Source: Delphinus delphis (lineage: Eukaryota; Chordata; Mammalia; Artiodactyla; Delphinidae). Taken from it: a stretch of DNA of 64,000 nt. The position numbers were made by a program, and so were the translations under genes. The DNA lies in the NCBI RefSeq assembly GCF_949987515.2, contig NC_082695.1, positions 86,513,604 to 86,577,603 of the forward strand, in the 5' to 3' direction. Positions within the stretch are counted from its first letter, which is position 1; the number at the start of each line of letters is the position of its first letter. Positions 21,531 to 34,311 of this stretch are shown here, in pieces. The notes beneath the pieces are model-generated. The model saw only the letters and a program-made list of their open reading frames with translations, did no database searches and was not told the DNA's origin.

Positions 21531-23664
21531 ATATTATTTTTTCTCTTTTTTTATTTCTCACTCTATTATAGTATTAATATTATTTATAATAAATAATTAT
21601 TGTACATTATTATTCCTAAGTTGTAAACATTCTCCGAATATAGGCTCCAATACATAAAAGACTGAACCGTGAATTAGTTAGTTTTCGACATAGTTTCTTT
21701 GGAAACCAGAGATTTGCGAGCCAGGGCTATTGACGATCTCCTCCTTCAGCCTCATTATGCCTCGCTTTACAATCAGTCACCTGTTCTTCAAATAATATTT
21801 CCTCTCAACTGTGCCACCAACTAGATGTCAAAGCCTCAATGATATCAAATGGTATCTTTTGACATCAAAACATCAATTTATGTCAACTGTAATTTAAACT
21901 AAAGCTGAGTTTCCCTTATTAGAATGATAATGTCATTTCTCATAACGTCTTTTCTTTCACTTTCCCTGATTTTAGTTATTAAAACAACACCCGCTTCCTG
22001 TGCACATTGTGAGGTGGTACTGCTATTACTAATGGGGTCTGTTATCAGAGTACCCTACGAAGATGGTTTCAGAACCCATTGTGGTGAACAGTGTTCTATA
22101 AATGGGTATTGAAAATAATCAAGACATTCATGAATCCAAACAGGCCACAGAAATGCCGTAGCAACAGATGAACCATAATTGCGGCATTACGGGCTATTTC
22201 CCCGGCTACACTCTCGTGGAATCGATGTTCAGGCTGCGTCCTCAGGAGATGCCGAGGTCAGGTCCAGCTGCCTCTGTCCATGAGGAGGCAGGGGCTCAGC
22301 TTCTGGGCCAGGAGGAATGGGGGTGTGCACCCCCTTGCCATTCTCTCTGCTTACTGCCCACTTATGCCCAACGTGTCCTCAGCACCAACGGAGATGTGGA
22401 GATTCTGGGCGCCCCACACCCCAAGTCAGTTAATCCAAGTCACACAATAAGATTTTGCTCTCAAGAAACAAAACTACGTGTTGGCCCAAAGTTCTTATCT
22501 TGGTGGACATGCAGCTAAGACCAGAGCAGCAGATGGGGCTGTGCGAGGGCAGTAAGGACACCATCCATCTCTCTCCAGGACCAAAGTCAAGAACGCAGGG
22601 TAAGGGCTGTGGCTCCTTGGGCCTCGGGGAGTCTGTAGAAGCTAAAACAGCTGTTTTTGCAAATGGACACAAGTAGATGTGACCCCAGCCCTGCTTCCCT
22701 AAGGCACAGAGGCTAGAAAGGATTCCCAGGAGCCACTGGATTTGACCATGACTCTCAGTCATAATCCCAGGAACACCCAGGAAGGTGCCAACATGAGAAG
22801 GAAGGATTGCATTTTCCAGGGACGTCCCTCGGTGTGACCTGTCTTGCCGAGGTGTCTGCTGGGAGAGACAGGTTGATGGGGACGTCCTCTCTTATGGTGA
22901 GAGGGCTGTGGGAGCAAAGCTGCCGGGGAGGGTGGATTCTTTCCCGTGGAGTTTCGGAAAGGCACATCCTTCTGGAAAGAGAGACAGAGTGAGCGCAAGA
23001 CCTGTGATGTGAGTTCAGGAGAGGGGAGAAGGCCTCCTTGCTGCTCTTGCTTCCGTTAGAGGCTGGAGACTGACTTATCAGACACTTCTGTAGGTCACAG
23101 CTCTCCCTGTCTCCTGAGTCAGCCAGAATCATTGGTTTCATTAAGGTCTAGATATCTTAGAACTAGTTTCCCATGCATTAAGTGATTTTTGAGCTTTTCT
23201 CCCCCTTTGCCAACTTTGAAGGGTAATCTGGATGCTGGAGGCTTGCTCTCAGGCTTCTCAAACTCAGTTTGTTTCCATGGTTACAAAACACTGTGCTCTC
23301 TCTGACCCATAATGCATCAGGAGGGGCACGCCGGCTGCCTGGTAATGGCTATATTGTTTTCCAAATTTGCAGACCTTCTTAACTATCCAAATATTAGAAA
23401 GGTGGTGCCTTCCTGTTGTTTGTGCTAGCTGGCAATCATCATTTTTATTTAAGTATCTTTCAGGGAGCAAGGTAAAGGATATTTGCACTATAAATTACAA
23501 ATATTGAAGCATCGTCTCCCAATAAGTGGACATATCAAGGACAAAGGTTGGAATGCAAGAGAGTGTCAGCAATTGCCACGGCGTCCCAGAGGAATTTTCT
23601 CTTGCCCAGGCTAAGTCCATTCGTCTAGTTCTGTACTTGGAGAGAGGAAACCCTGTCAGGGAGG
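21531..23664. other. Unique sequence, no gene seen
   Basis: No repeat or exon recognised. The 116-codon frame at 22168-22518 and its minus-strand rival at 22430-22762 resemble nothing known. Confidence 0.5.
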
Positions 23665-23842
23665 CCAGATGCTGTGATGGTCAAGGGCCAGGCAGCAGAT
23701 CTGAAAGGTCTGGTTGTAAATCTTTTTCTTACTGGTTGTGGACAGTTTATTCTCTAACTCTAGAGGGCTTGTTGAGAGGATTAAATAAGTAAAGGATTCA
23801 GTACAGTATATATTATGCACTCAGTAAATGATAATCGCTAGT
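23665..23842 (+). repeat. MIR SINE
   Basis: 'gatctgaaaggtctggttgtaaatc', 'ttgttgagaggattaaataagtaaa' and 'gcactcagtaaatgataatcg' follow the MIR core and 3' end. Confidence 0.65.
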
Positions 23843-23952
23843 CAGGGCACTATTATTTCAAAAATCATCAATTCCTGTAATACAAAACAGTGCAAGTATG
23901 TTGGTGCACAGTATATAGAGAGTGTTTGGTGGGGATTTGGAATTAATGAATT

Positions 23953-24335
23953 GATGATGGTAATGAGGATGATATGATATGATGATGATGATATGATAAT
24001 GATGATGAGATGATGATGATGTTGAGATGATGATGATGAGATGATGATGATGATGAGGTGATGATGATGTGATGATGATGATGAGATGATGATGTTGAGA
24101 TGATATGATGATGAGATGATGATAATGATGATGAAATGATGATGATGATGAGATGATGATGCTGAGATGATGGTGATGATGAGGTGATGATGATGACACC
24201 ATGATGATGATGATGACACCATGATGATGTTGATGACATCATGATGATGATTAGGTGATGATGATGACATCATGATGATGATGAGGTGATGATGAGGTGA
24301 TGATGATGATGAGATGATGATGATGAGATGATGAC
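23953..24335. repeat. Large (GAT)n trinucleotide array, about 380 bp
   Basis: GATGAT units with regular variants (GAG, GTT, GAC ACC, GATAT) fill the whole interval. Higher-order repeats such as 'gatgacaccatgatgatg' recur near 24.19-24.24 kb. The minus strand gives His/Ser/Ile-rich frames of about 100-140 codons that are artefacts of the array. Confidence 0.95.
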
Positions 24336-24499
24336 AGTGGTGGTTGGGATGGTGACAATAATAAAATTATTGAGGTATAGAAAATATGGAGCCTTTAATG
24401 TAAATTTGGTTGCATTTGCTTCACTTAATGAGAAGTTACAATAATATTTAATCACTTAATAGTGGTTAAGTGATTAATTAATAATAATCACTTAAAAAT

Positions 24500-24690
24500 G
24501 GTTACAAGAGGTGGTCCTGGAGTCAGAATGCATGAGTTCAAATCCTGGCCTTGCCTCACCGTAGATGTGTAATCTTGGGTGACTTACTCGACCTCTATGT
24601 GTCTAGGTTTCCTTCCCAGTACACTGGAGATGATGATAATATACCCATGTACCTCACCGGGCTGTTGAGAGCACTGAATGCACTAATATT
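24500..24690 (+). repeat. MIR SINE
   Basis: 'cctggagtcagaatgcatgagttcaaatcctgg', 'gtgtaatcttgggtgacttactcgacctctatg' and 'gctgttgagagcactgaatg' follow the MIR consensus from near its head to its 3' end. Confidence 0.8.
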
Positions 24691-25349
24691 TGTTGGGGCC
24701 TCAGACCAGGGCTGGGATCTCAGGAACATGCAGCATGGCGTGGAAGACCAGGACACTCAGGACACAAGCAGGAAACAACCATATTCTTCTCGTCCCTCAC
24801 GTGCCTCTTAATCTGCTTTGCCGGCTGTCTCTTTCCTGTGTTCAATCTCAGGCTGGTCCTCATAACTTTTCCAACCACTCTTGAATTACACAGTCTTCTG
24901 GTCACTTCTCAAAGTAATAATAGTCTTAAATCAGAAATTACAGTGCCCAGTCCTATATGGTAAAGTACCAAACTTTATTTAGAATGACAGTGTCTCTCTT
25001 CCCCCAGTCTATACTGGCTTAAAAGTGAATTTGTAGCTTCTGCTAGGAAGGTTGATGAGGTGCAAGAATCATGAAATTGACTTTCACCGCCTCCTTTGAA
25101 AGCACCCCAGAGGTCTTGCACCTGCATAGATATGGGACTAGCTGACACCTATTATCTTGAGGCCTTGGCGGAAACTGGAATAAAAGGCTCCCATTTTTAA
25201 CACTGTTATATGTGCAACAAATATGACATTATGACTGTTAGAATATATTTTTCTTAAATAAGTCCTTAATTTCACCCCTTCCTTGGGAGTTGAGGCATAT
25301 GTGATGCTAATTTTCAGTTACCAAATACATCCACTCCCATTCCAATGCA
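24691..25349. other. Unique sequence, no gene seen
   Basis: Nothing recognised here. Confidence 0.5.
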
Positions 25350-25536
25350 GGGTTGCCAGATTTAGCAAATAAAAATACGGGACCCCCAGGTACATTTGAA
25401 TTTCAAATAGGCAGCAAATAATTTTTAGTGTAAGTATGTCCCATGCAATATTTGGGGCATACTTATACTGAAACATTATTCATTCTTTACCTGAAATTTA
25501 AATATAATTGGTTATCCTGTATTTTGTCTGGCAATC
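25350..25536. mobile_element. Palindromic MITE (nonautonomous DNA transposon)
   Basis: The left arm 'ggttgccagatttagcaaat', 'aatttttagtgtaagtatgtccc' is mirrored by the right arm 'gggcatacttatactgaaac', 'atcctgtattttgtctggcaa'. The arms pair over most of their length around a 'atgcaatattt' centre. I know this as a common palindromic mammalian element but do not assign the name. Confidence 0.7.
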
Positions 25537-26454
25537 ATGTTCCAATAATTCTTGTATCTGAGATAGTTTGGATTTGCAAGCCTATGTCAGTTAGGGCATT
25601 TCAGTTGCAAATCACAGAATACCAGGTAAAAGTGTCCTTGGCAAGAGGCTGGGGAGGGTTTATAAAAATCCCCTGGTGGAGACAGTCTCCCCAAAGAGCC
25701 CGCCAGTTGGCCTCTGCTCCCTTCCAGCCACTTCACAGCCCTTGGCCCCCTTGATCTCCTCTGAATTAGGCTGTGCCTTCCCAAAATCTGCCAGCAGTTC
25801 ATCAATTACATTTTGTAACTCTCTGTTATCCTCCACGTATAATATGTGCTGACTAAAGGGAAAATGAAAGATTTGCAGTCTGGCTGGATACCCTTTCCAT
25901 GGGCTCTTCCCATAGATGACTGTGTCTTCCTAACCCTGTTCCTTCCAAAATCCATCCCCTCCCTCCATCCTCTCTCAAGCTGTTGTCTGCAAGGAGGTGT
26001 GAATCTTAGCTATTTGAAACTACCCAGTTAGTGAAGAATGTTGGAATCTACTCAACGCGAGCCCTACTTTACAACTTTCCAATGTCTTTCATCTGGTGTC
26101 TCAAACTTCTTTAAAAGGAAAAGAATTTCAGCCCTGAAAATGGCACCAGTAACTATCAAGGACTTTTCCTTGAGGAGAGAAAGCCACTTCCTATCTGTAA
26201 ATTAGCTTTTCCAAGACCCCCGCCCGTACTACCCATGCAAAATCACTTGAGGACACGTGGTATGATTCACGTCTGATGATGAAGCAGAAGCTCAGACACC
26301 ACTATACTTGCTCATGTCCCAAATTACGGCAGAAATGTCTTTACTTTTGGAAGCAGAAAGGGGCCTCAGATGTCTGGCCATATCCACCAGGAAAGCCTCA
26401 ACCATCACAATTACCTGGGTGAGCCCAGGTTTTCCCTTAAGTAGGAATAACAAC
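25537..26454. other. Unique sequence, no gene seen
   Basis: 'agttgcaaatcacagaatacc' near 25.60 kb resembles the start of a common old repeat, but too little remains to call. Nothing else recognised. Confidence 0.45.
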
Positions 26455-26600
26455 CAGTTGCTGTGTTAAGTGATCTTGCACACGTTCACTCACTTAATCC
26501 ACACAACAGCCCCGCGGGGTGGGACAGGTTTATCTCCATTTCACCCTAAACTTTGAGATCGAGTGTCTACACAGCCAGCAGATGGTTGGGCCATGGTTGG
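26455..26600 (-). repeat. MIR fragment, minus strand
   Basis: 'cactcacttaatccacacaacagccccgcggggtgggacagg' followed by a tail-to-head MIR order ending near 'acacagccagcagatgg'. Confidence 0.5.
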
Positions 26601-26834
26601 AACGTTGGCGTCTCACTGGAGAGTCTGTGCCATTCTGCCTCTTGCTCAAATCAAGGCTCTGGGGTCCTTCCCATACTGGCTTGGAAAAGTGTCAATACAA
26701 AATGAGTGGGATGATGTGAGTGAAATTTGGAATAAGTTTAATATTCATACACCTTAAACTTGTACTGTGTGTCTATTATATCTCAACGAAGCTGGAAGAA
26801 AAAGTTTTCAATATTGCCTTAGCTACATCCGGAA

Positions 26835-27452
26835 AAGACGAAAGCTCTCATTCAAAAAGGTACCTGCACCCCAATGTTTATAGCGGCACTATTGACAATA
26901 GCCAAGACATGGAAGCAACCTAAGTGTCCATCAACAGAGGAATGGATAAAGAAGACGTGGCACATATATACAAGGGAATATTACTCAGCCGTGAAAAAGA
27001 ATGAAATAATGCCATTTGCAGCAACATGGACGGACCTAGAGATAATTGTGCTAAGTGAAGTCAGTCAGAAAGAGAAAGACACTTATACATGATATCACTT
27101 GTACGTGGAATCTAAAAAGTAGGACAAATGAACTTATTTACGAAACAGAAACAGATTCACAGACATAGAAAACAAACTTATGGTTACCAAAGAAGGGGGA
27201 GGGATAAATTGGGAGTATGGGATTAACAGACGCACGCTACCATGTATAAAATTGATAAACAACAAGGATTTACTGGGTAGCACAGGGAGCTATACTCAGT
27301 AAATGGTAATAAAATGTAGTGGAAAAGAATTTAAAAAAGAATATAGATATATACATATACGTATATGTATAACCGCATCACTTTGCTATACACGTGAAAC
27401 TAACACAATGTTGTATATCAACTTTACTTCAATAAAAAAATTAAAAATAACT
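26835..27452 (+). mobile_element. L1 3' end, 5'-truncated, plus strand
   Basis: Starts in ORF2 C-terminal coding ('gcactattgacaatagccaa'; the translated piece includes EIMPFAATWTDLEIIVLSEV, the usual L1 ORF2 end). It runs through the 3' UTR ('ggtagcacagggagctatac', 'cactttgctatacacgtgaa') to 'cttcaataaaaaaattaaaa'. The reading frame is broken. I found no clear target duplication. Confidence 0.92.
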
Positions 27453-28835
27453 CCAGTGACCCAGTTTAAAAAAATATTCCCTCATCAACAGGACTTAAAT
27501 ACCTATGTTTCTAGAAAATGTTGAATATTAAAAGGCCATTGCTTTTATTTCAATAATGATCTCTACCCATATATACAGAAAAAAATCCCAGATGATAGCA
27601 AGACCTACAGCTCCAGGAAAGACATCACTTACTATGCTATTTTTCTCCTTCTAAATGCAATTGATCCTTTTATGTTCCATTTAGGAAAATAAACTTTCTC
27701 CCTTACCTGAGCAATTACAATATATTTTTAGAAGCAACTGATTATACATTGGGCATAAAGGTGAAATATATACTAAAACTGTGACTGTGTACTGCTACTG
27801 AAACATCTATACAGGGGAAATTTGTTGGTGATTGAATTACTTGGAGACTGCAGTTTGATAAGCACGTCAGACTTCAGCTGTATTTCCTGTAGTCAGGAAA
27901 TGCTCAGAAACAGAAGTCTGCTGGCTTCACGGGTTAGTTCCAGCCTCTCACTGCTCAAGGAAGAACAGAGACCCCTCCAGTCCCCCGTCAACGGGTGAGA
28001 CCAGCACATGGACCAGCCTGCTCCTTTCACATCTTCTTTTCACTTCTCCCCTTGCTTGTTTGAAAAACACTCCGTTCTCACTTTTCAGATTAAGCAAATG
28101 ACCTTCAAACAATGTTGTGACCAAATAGAGCACAAAATAAATATAATAGGATGACACGGATCAACGAATGTGCCTAAAAACGTAGGTCAATTGCTTTTTC
28201 AAACATGTTCCAAATGTATGTAGCAGAAGTAATATTTAATTTTTTTATTCCAAAACATTAGAAGTCTTACCCCATCTTACTGCACCTTTCTTTCAGCACC
28301 TCTAGGATGTTTTTTGGCCTAAATGTCGCTGCCGTTTATTGTCATCAGTGTCAGGCAGGAACGCTTTGTGTAGTTATCTGGGTCTGGGTCGTTTGCGTTA
28401 CCGCGGCCTTTATTGGTGCTCAAAGGGTGAGGCTGGGCCCTTCTGGCTCAGAGAAAACAGAGCCAGTGAAATACAGTTGCCAAAGATTAAGAGGAGCCTG
28501 GCTAAAACAGGAAGTGATAATAATCCCTGCATGAGCTTCTGAGAGTTTAAAGTGCTGGAAGGAAGTTTGAATCATGGCTCAGTATGTATTTAACCGTTTT
28601 AGTGCCAGGATGGAAAGAAAAAGGCTGTGAGGATGGAAGGGGTGCCAATGTCCAGGAGAAGCACGTGCAGAGCGACTACTGACATTCAAAGTGTTTTTGG
28701 TTTTATCAGCGTCCTCCCTGTTTCCTGAAAAAAATTTTTTTGTTGTTTAGAAACTTGAACAAAAGACACCCTTTTTTAATAGTCATCATTTCTTTTCTCC
28801 CCACCCCACCCCATTCTCCTCCCTCTGGTAGCTTT
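27453..28835. other. Unique sequence, no gene seen
   Basis: AT-rich first part, then unrecognised sequence. Frames near 28.3-28.5 kb are short and overlap each other. Confidence 0.5.
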
Positions 28836-29133
28836 TTTTAAATTTTATTTATTTATTTGTTTTTGGCTGCGTTGGGTCTTCGTTGCGGTGTGCGGGCTTC
28901 TCATTGTGGTGGCTTCTCTTGTTGCAGAGTACGGGCTCTAGGCGCGCGGGCTCAGTAGTTGTGGTGCACAGGCACAGCAGTTGTGGCTCGCGGGCTGTAG
29001 AGCGCAGGCTCAGTAGTTGTGGCGCAGGGGCTTAGTTGCTCCGCGGCATGTGGGATCTTCCCGGACCAGGGCTCGAACCCGTGTCCCCTGCATTGGCAGG
29101 CGGATTCCCAACCACTGCACCACCAGGGAAGCC
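28836..29133 (-). mobile_element. CHR-2 SINE, long form, minus strand, with 15-bp target duplication
   Basis: The body is nearly 300 bp and keeps a central module of repeated 'cacaactactgag'-type units that the short copies lack. It does not carry the 'gctcgccacaactagagaaa' module found in the 60.8-kb copy. Perfect direct repeats ccctctggtagcttt flank it at 28821-28835 and 29134-29148. Confidence 0.93.
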
Positions 29134-31221
29134 CCCTCTGGTAGCTTTCTGAAAAGACCAGACCTGAACAATTTGATGATCATAAACATTTCTTCAAGTT
29201 AATGAGAAATTCAGTTCTTTCCTTGCTGGGGAGAAAATTCTGCACGTTCTACCATCATGGCAGGAAAGCTCCGCGTCAGTGGGATAAACGTTATGATCCA
29301 CGGAGTAAAATCTCTCAGGAAATCTGAGGCCATGAACCAGACAGTGCTCAGGCCAAAGAGATTAAGATTGAGGGCCACAGCTTGACGGAATCTATTTATA
29401 GTCATCCACACCGAGAAGAGGTTGAGGAAACCTTTTTTGGTCAACTTGCCAAAGCATCCAGTTACATCTACTTACGATGGGGCGTTTAATTCCATTACAT
29501 TCTGGAGAAACAATTCAGCTGACCACAGACCACCAAATGGCTGTTTGGACTACACGGGAGAGAATTTCCTCTTTCAGAATGTTGGAGGACTCGAACAGCA
29601 CAGAGGCTGTAACTGCTCCTTAATAGGGAAGAAACAGTGGGAGATTTAAAGATAAAGCAGGTGGATGGTTTAGAGGAATCAGTCACACACATAACCAGAT
29701 GCAGTATTTCAAGGGAAGGAAAAAAGTGAAATCAGAAAAATAAAAAGCCCTCTAGGAAACCAACGAATGTTCTGTTTAACATGGTGGATTGAACAGATGC
29801 ATTTATCTTCTCTCTGCCCAACCCGCTGCAAAAGAATTTTAAAAGTTTTATTCACAGTAACAAAGAGAATGGAAGAAAAGACAGCAGCAGGTGAGGTATT
29901 TCAACAAGTATATGGAACTTAGAGGACAGAGTGAAAACTGGTAAAGGCTTTGAGGAGCTGAGGAAGTGTCTATAGATGGAGACGTTGACGAAAGAGAGGT
30001 AGTTTATCTCAAGGAAGCCACTGAGAAGGGTCCCCTCCAGCATTCTGAGTAGCAGGTGAGGACCACTAACCCTCGCTTCTCTGTCTTGCAGGAAACTGAA
30101 GGTTTATTCAGTGGAGAAAGTGAACAGTAGGTGCTCTGAATGTGGGAGCCCAGACACCACCAAAGGTCAGCACAGGGAGTGTATCCAGGCAGGAGATTTT
30201 GGGAAAGGAACTTTGCTCTTTGAACCCCTTCCCCACGTACTCCCAGACCTTCAGAAACCAGGTGTGGGCGACCCTTACCCATCCACAAGCCCCACCATGA
30301 GCTCAACCAATCTGGGTTTTAGTACCTCAGTTATCAATATGAGAGGATAGTCAAGCATTACTAGAAATTTGATGGGGAAAACATAAAATAGAACAAATTA
30401 ACCTAGAGGAAATAGTCAATGAAAATGAAAGAAGCAGAAATAAACTTTAAAAAATCAATATTAATATTAGGTAGATAAGCAGATGCTGCATTCGTGAAAC
30501 AAAAACAGATGAATACAAGCACCCATGCACGCACACACATATGTATGGGCAAGGAATAAATAAAAGGCCTTGGGATTTGTAGGTGTGAGGGTTAACATAA
30601 AACACAATTTCTATAAACAGTTTGAAGGATAAAGGGAAGGGAAATTTCTCAGCACTGAAAGACGTACAAATGTAAAAAAAAAATACTGGGTCCACATTTG
30701 GGTCCATCATCATGAAATGTGGGGATACCATCACCAAATAGGAGATCTGAAGGGCTTTGAAACGGGAAGAGCAAGCAAACACGGTTCACACACAGAAATG
30801 GTAGAAGGAGTAGGACTCCTCGGCACAGGGAAGGGAGAAGACAAAGGCTTCAAAACCCTGAGGGAAACACAAGATGGTCCATGAACTGGTCACTGTCCGA
30901 GCTGGGTGATGGGTACACCTGTGGGGCTCACATACTGCTCTTTTTTATGTATGTTTATAGAATTTTCAAAAAACAGAAATTTTACAAGCTGCCATGAAAA
31001 TCAACCAACCAACAGCAAGACAACAGTAAGAGAAAGCTGAGGAACCAAGAGTTACCCGTACGCATGTATCATTTAAAAGTGTGTCGTCCATGATCAATGC
31101 CAAAGAAACAGCTACACGTGGGGCTGGGACACATGGTTGGGTCAGGGCCCTGGCCGTTTATGTTATCAGGCCATTTGATATTTCCCTGTATAAAAACAAA
31201 AAGACACAAATAAAAGCTAGG
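29134..31221. other. Unique or very old repeat-derived sequence
   Basis: 29.2-29.7 kb is unrecognised. From about 30.36 kb and again near 30.7-30.9 kb, phrases such as 'gaggaaatagtcaatgaaaatg' and 'ggcttcaaaaccctgagggaaac' hint at very old L1-type coding remnants. The evidence is too weak for separate calls. Confidence 0.35.
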
Positions 31222-31446
31222 GGGCTTCCCTGGTGGCGCAGTGGTTGAGAGTCCGCCTGCCGATGCAGGGGACGCGGGTTCGTGCCCCGGTCCGGGAAGA
31301 TCCCACATGCCGCAGAGCGGCTGGGCCCGTGAGCCGTGGCCGCTGAGCCTGCGCGTCCGGAGCCTGTGCTCCGCAATGGGAGAGGCCGCAGCAGCGAGAG
31401 GCCCGCGTACCGCAAAAAAAAAAAAATAAATTTAAAAAATAAAATA
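31222..31446 (+). mobile_element. CHR-2 SINE, short form, with 13-bp target duplication
   Basis: Near-consensus short CHR-2 with an A-rich tail of A and AAAAT units. Flanks aaataaaagctag (31208-31220) and aaataaaaactag (31447-31459) differ at one base. Confidence 0.94.
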
Positions 31447-31459
31447 AAATAAAAACTAG

Positions 31460-33564
31460 GGAAATTGCAAGAGGAAAATTATGTTCAACCTATAATTTTA
31501 TCCCCGACCAAACCATAAAATATGAGGGTAAAGACGTTTGTAGGCACGCCAGCACCTGAAATCTGTGCTTCTCTGCAGCCTCTTTAGGGCACTCATGAAG
31601 GACGTGCTTCCTCCTGGAGAAGATGCAGCCAGGAAAGAGGAAGACGTGAGACTGAGGACACAGGGGTCCTAGCCGGGACAGAAGTGGAGGGAACTCCCAG
31701 GAGGGCTTCACCTGTCGTCAGACCCAGACCGCTCTGCCCCTTCACCCGGCCTCTCGTCGCCTCCCCACCTTCCTCCCACCCGATGACGTCACCAACGTGC
31801 CGGGGAGGGTAGAGGAAGCATGGGGTGTGAGTCACTGGCCTGGCAGATGTCACATGACTCCCAATGGTGTCTCCTTCCCAAAACCAAGGTAATGGGATTG
31901 CTAAGCCAACGGGGAATTGAGGCAGTTTTCAACCAGGGAGTAGAAGGCTTGCTCCTCAGGAAGACGCCCATCAACCAGCCCAGGTGTATTTGAGGGAGAC
32001 ACCTGAACCTCTACCCAGCAGGTAGAGGCCGTCCAGAGCCCCTGCCCTCCCGCTGGCCCAGTGGTGAAGATGGTTCCTTTCCCTACGACTGACAGACTCC
32101 ACGGAAGGTAGCCGAAAGGGGCCGCCTTGTGGCGCCCCATCGAGAAAGGCTACCTGCTGGGTGACGAGGTCCTGGCAGCAAGAGCCGTGGGGTGTGCAGA
32201 CCCAGGCAGGGGGTGCAGGACCAGAAGGGGGCTGGGACGGCGTGGACTTGCCTCTCAGGGAACTGAGCAGTGGGCCTGCCCCCTCCCCTCAGCGCATCCA
32301 CACTGAAGAATTCATACTGTGCCCAGGAGGGAGCAGCGTTTAGACACCTGTAGAGATGACTATACCCCCGCGTTATCTGGAAGAACAGCTCTGCAAACCT
32401 GGGTATTAAAATGGCTTCCTCGTAAAGTCACCATCACCCCAGATCAGAAAGACAGGTCTTAGTGAACAGTAGTTATAGAGTGACGAGCTTAAGACGATTC
32501 CACAGCACAGGAGAAATAAGGAATCTCAACATTTTTCAAATATATTAAATGAAGGGAAAAATAAAGGAAAACGCCTTCCCCTAAAATGGAATGCAAAAAA
32601 GCAGAATATGTATTTTTCATGTTTGAGTTCATTATTTTTGCTGAAGAGTGCTTCCATGAACCGTCTTGCGCAATTCCCGTGAGACATGGATGGACGGAAA
32701 GGAAAGGCTGCAGAGGCGGAGGAATAATGGACCATTACCCAGCAAAGGATCGGTTCCCTTAGGGGGTCTCTGGACCACTTCAGGCATTGGCAGGCGTCAC
32801 AGTGGGACATGAGCCGTCATGTGACGGGTCCCAGAGGACAGAGAAAGTCTCCTGAGGTTCCTCGAAAGGCACAGTATTGCCACCTTTTAAAAGAGATGGC
32901 CTAGGACCTGGTTATAGGCTTTTCATCTTGCAATCAGTATCTGGGAAGTTACTGGAACAAATCATTGAGTAATCAGCTGGCCACCCACCAGGAGGGCAGA
33001 AGACCCTGGGAAGGAACAGCAAATGTTTCTGGAAGAGCAAATGTAACTGGCAAAATCCAAGGCCCCCTTCCAAGTCTTCAGGGTGCAAAGGGACCCCAGG
33101 AGATGGGCCCGGGGGTCGAGCACTGTGGTGACTAGGGAATCTGCTCATATAAAAATACTGTCACAGAGTATTGTGAGATACACTCGAGTGAGTACAGATA
33201 CTGTATTTAGACACGATACCAGTTTCAGCAAATCTTTCCAAATGTGAAAGAGAAATGCCATATGTATATAATAGGGTATGAAATTTAAAGAGCAAAATCT
33301 GGGCAAGGGTGACCCTGGACAGCTTTGGGACAAGAAGCTTTAGGGCCTCACAGGGGGCACCAGATTCCAGACGTGAAGCTATTTGTTTTCTACCCAAATC
33401 CAGAGGGCCCCACAAATCAGAATCCAGCCATGGCAACCGAGAGGGGGAAGGCAAGTTGCGGCGTGAACGGTGGAGAAGAATTGCCTGTAAACACTTTCCT
33501 CTCCTCCTTAATCACAGCAGGAAAATGGTTCACGTTCTCTGCCAAACAGTGTTCTAAGGGCTTT
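31460..33564. other. Possible ancient L1/HAL1-type remnants, otherwise unique
   Basis: 'tgttcaacctataattttatccccgaccaaacc', 'atgagggtaaagacg' and 'ggaagacgtgagactgagg' (31.48-31.67 kb) resemble an old L1-related element. Beyond about 32.2 kb I recognise nothing. No gene seen. Confidence 0.35.
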
Positions 33565-33705
33565 CAGCGTCTAACTCATGTGATCCAGAGAGTCACCCTC
33601 TGAAGGTGGGACTCTTAATATCTCCATTTTACAAACAGGGACTCTGAGGCTTTGAGAAGTAAAGCAACGTGTCTGAGATCACACGGCTAAAAAGTTGCCA
33701 ACAGG
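33565..33705 (-). repeat. MIR SINE, minus strand
   Basis: 'ctccattttacaaacagggactctgaggctttgagaagtaaagcaacgtgtctgagatcacacggcta' is the mirror of the MIR core and CORE region. Confidence 0.75.
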
Positions 33706-33968
33706 GAGACCCTTACCGGAAGCTCAAGAACACAGAGGAAGTTTCTGTTCCTTCATGTTTCTCGAACTCGTTCACGCGGACTGTTAACCTATCCAACGAA
33801 ATATCATTAAATATGACTTTCTGGGCGAGATCAAATAGTACATTTGCTTTTACTCACCTCTGCGTAAGAAAGCGACAGGTATCAGAGAAAAGTAAAAGGC
33901 GTTTTTGTAGGAGAAAGACACAGAAATGAAAGACATTCAGACCATTACCTTTGTGTTTTCCTACACAG

Positions 33969-34311
33969 GCGACATCCGCCAGCTCCAGTTTCAGCGGGAG
34001 GACAGGCGGCCCCAGAGCCAGGCTTTGTGCCGCTGAAGCAGTGAGGAGCCTGAGGACGGAGACAGCACGGTTCTGCACCTCACAGCCTCTCGTGGTGAAG
34101 GAGTCGTGGGTCCGTGCGGGCTGCTGGTCAGCAGAGCGCAGAGGCAGATGATAGAAGCAGAGGGAGAGAGGCCAGGCCCTCCCCCCAGTCCAGCACAAGG
34201 TCCCCCGCGTGCCCTGCGTGCCACCCTGTGCATCCACTCGTGCCCAAGTCACTAACCTGGCCACCCAGCAGCGGCTCCGAGCTCACGGCCAGCACTGTCC
34301 ACGGTCGCCAG
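33969..34311 (+). other. Exon-like segment with strong splice signals, apparently noncoding
   Basis: A pyrimidine-rich tract ends in 'gtgttttcctacacag' just before 33969, a good acceptor. At 34311 the sequence reads 'cgccag|gtaagagc', a near-perfect donor. The 343-bp interval is CpG-richer than its flanks. All three plus-strand frames contain stops (the longest from the acceptor reaches about 34150), so it would be a UTR or long noncoding RNA exon. I do not recognise it. Such paired signals also occur by chance. Confidence 0.3.

Noticed and set aside
23842..24273. His/Ser/Ile-rich frames of up to 143 codons
   Set aside because: They are translations of the GAT repeat array.
23953..24335. CRISPR-like direct repeats
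   Set aside because: The regular repeats are a trinucleotide array without spacers, and the genome is mammalian.
29211..29444. Hydrophobic 77-codon minus-strand frame
   Set aside because: It looks membrane-like, but the residues come from T-rich DNA, it has no splice signals, and I recognise no homologue.
30092..30164. Possible short exon with acceptor 'cttctctgtcttgcag'
   Set aside because: The acceptor is good but the downstream donor is weak, the interval is only about 73 bp, and the surroundings look like very old repeat remnants.
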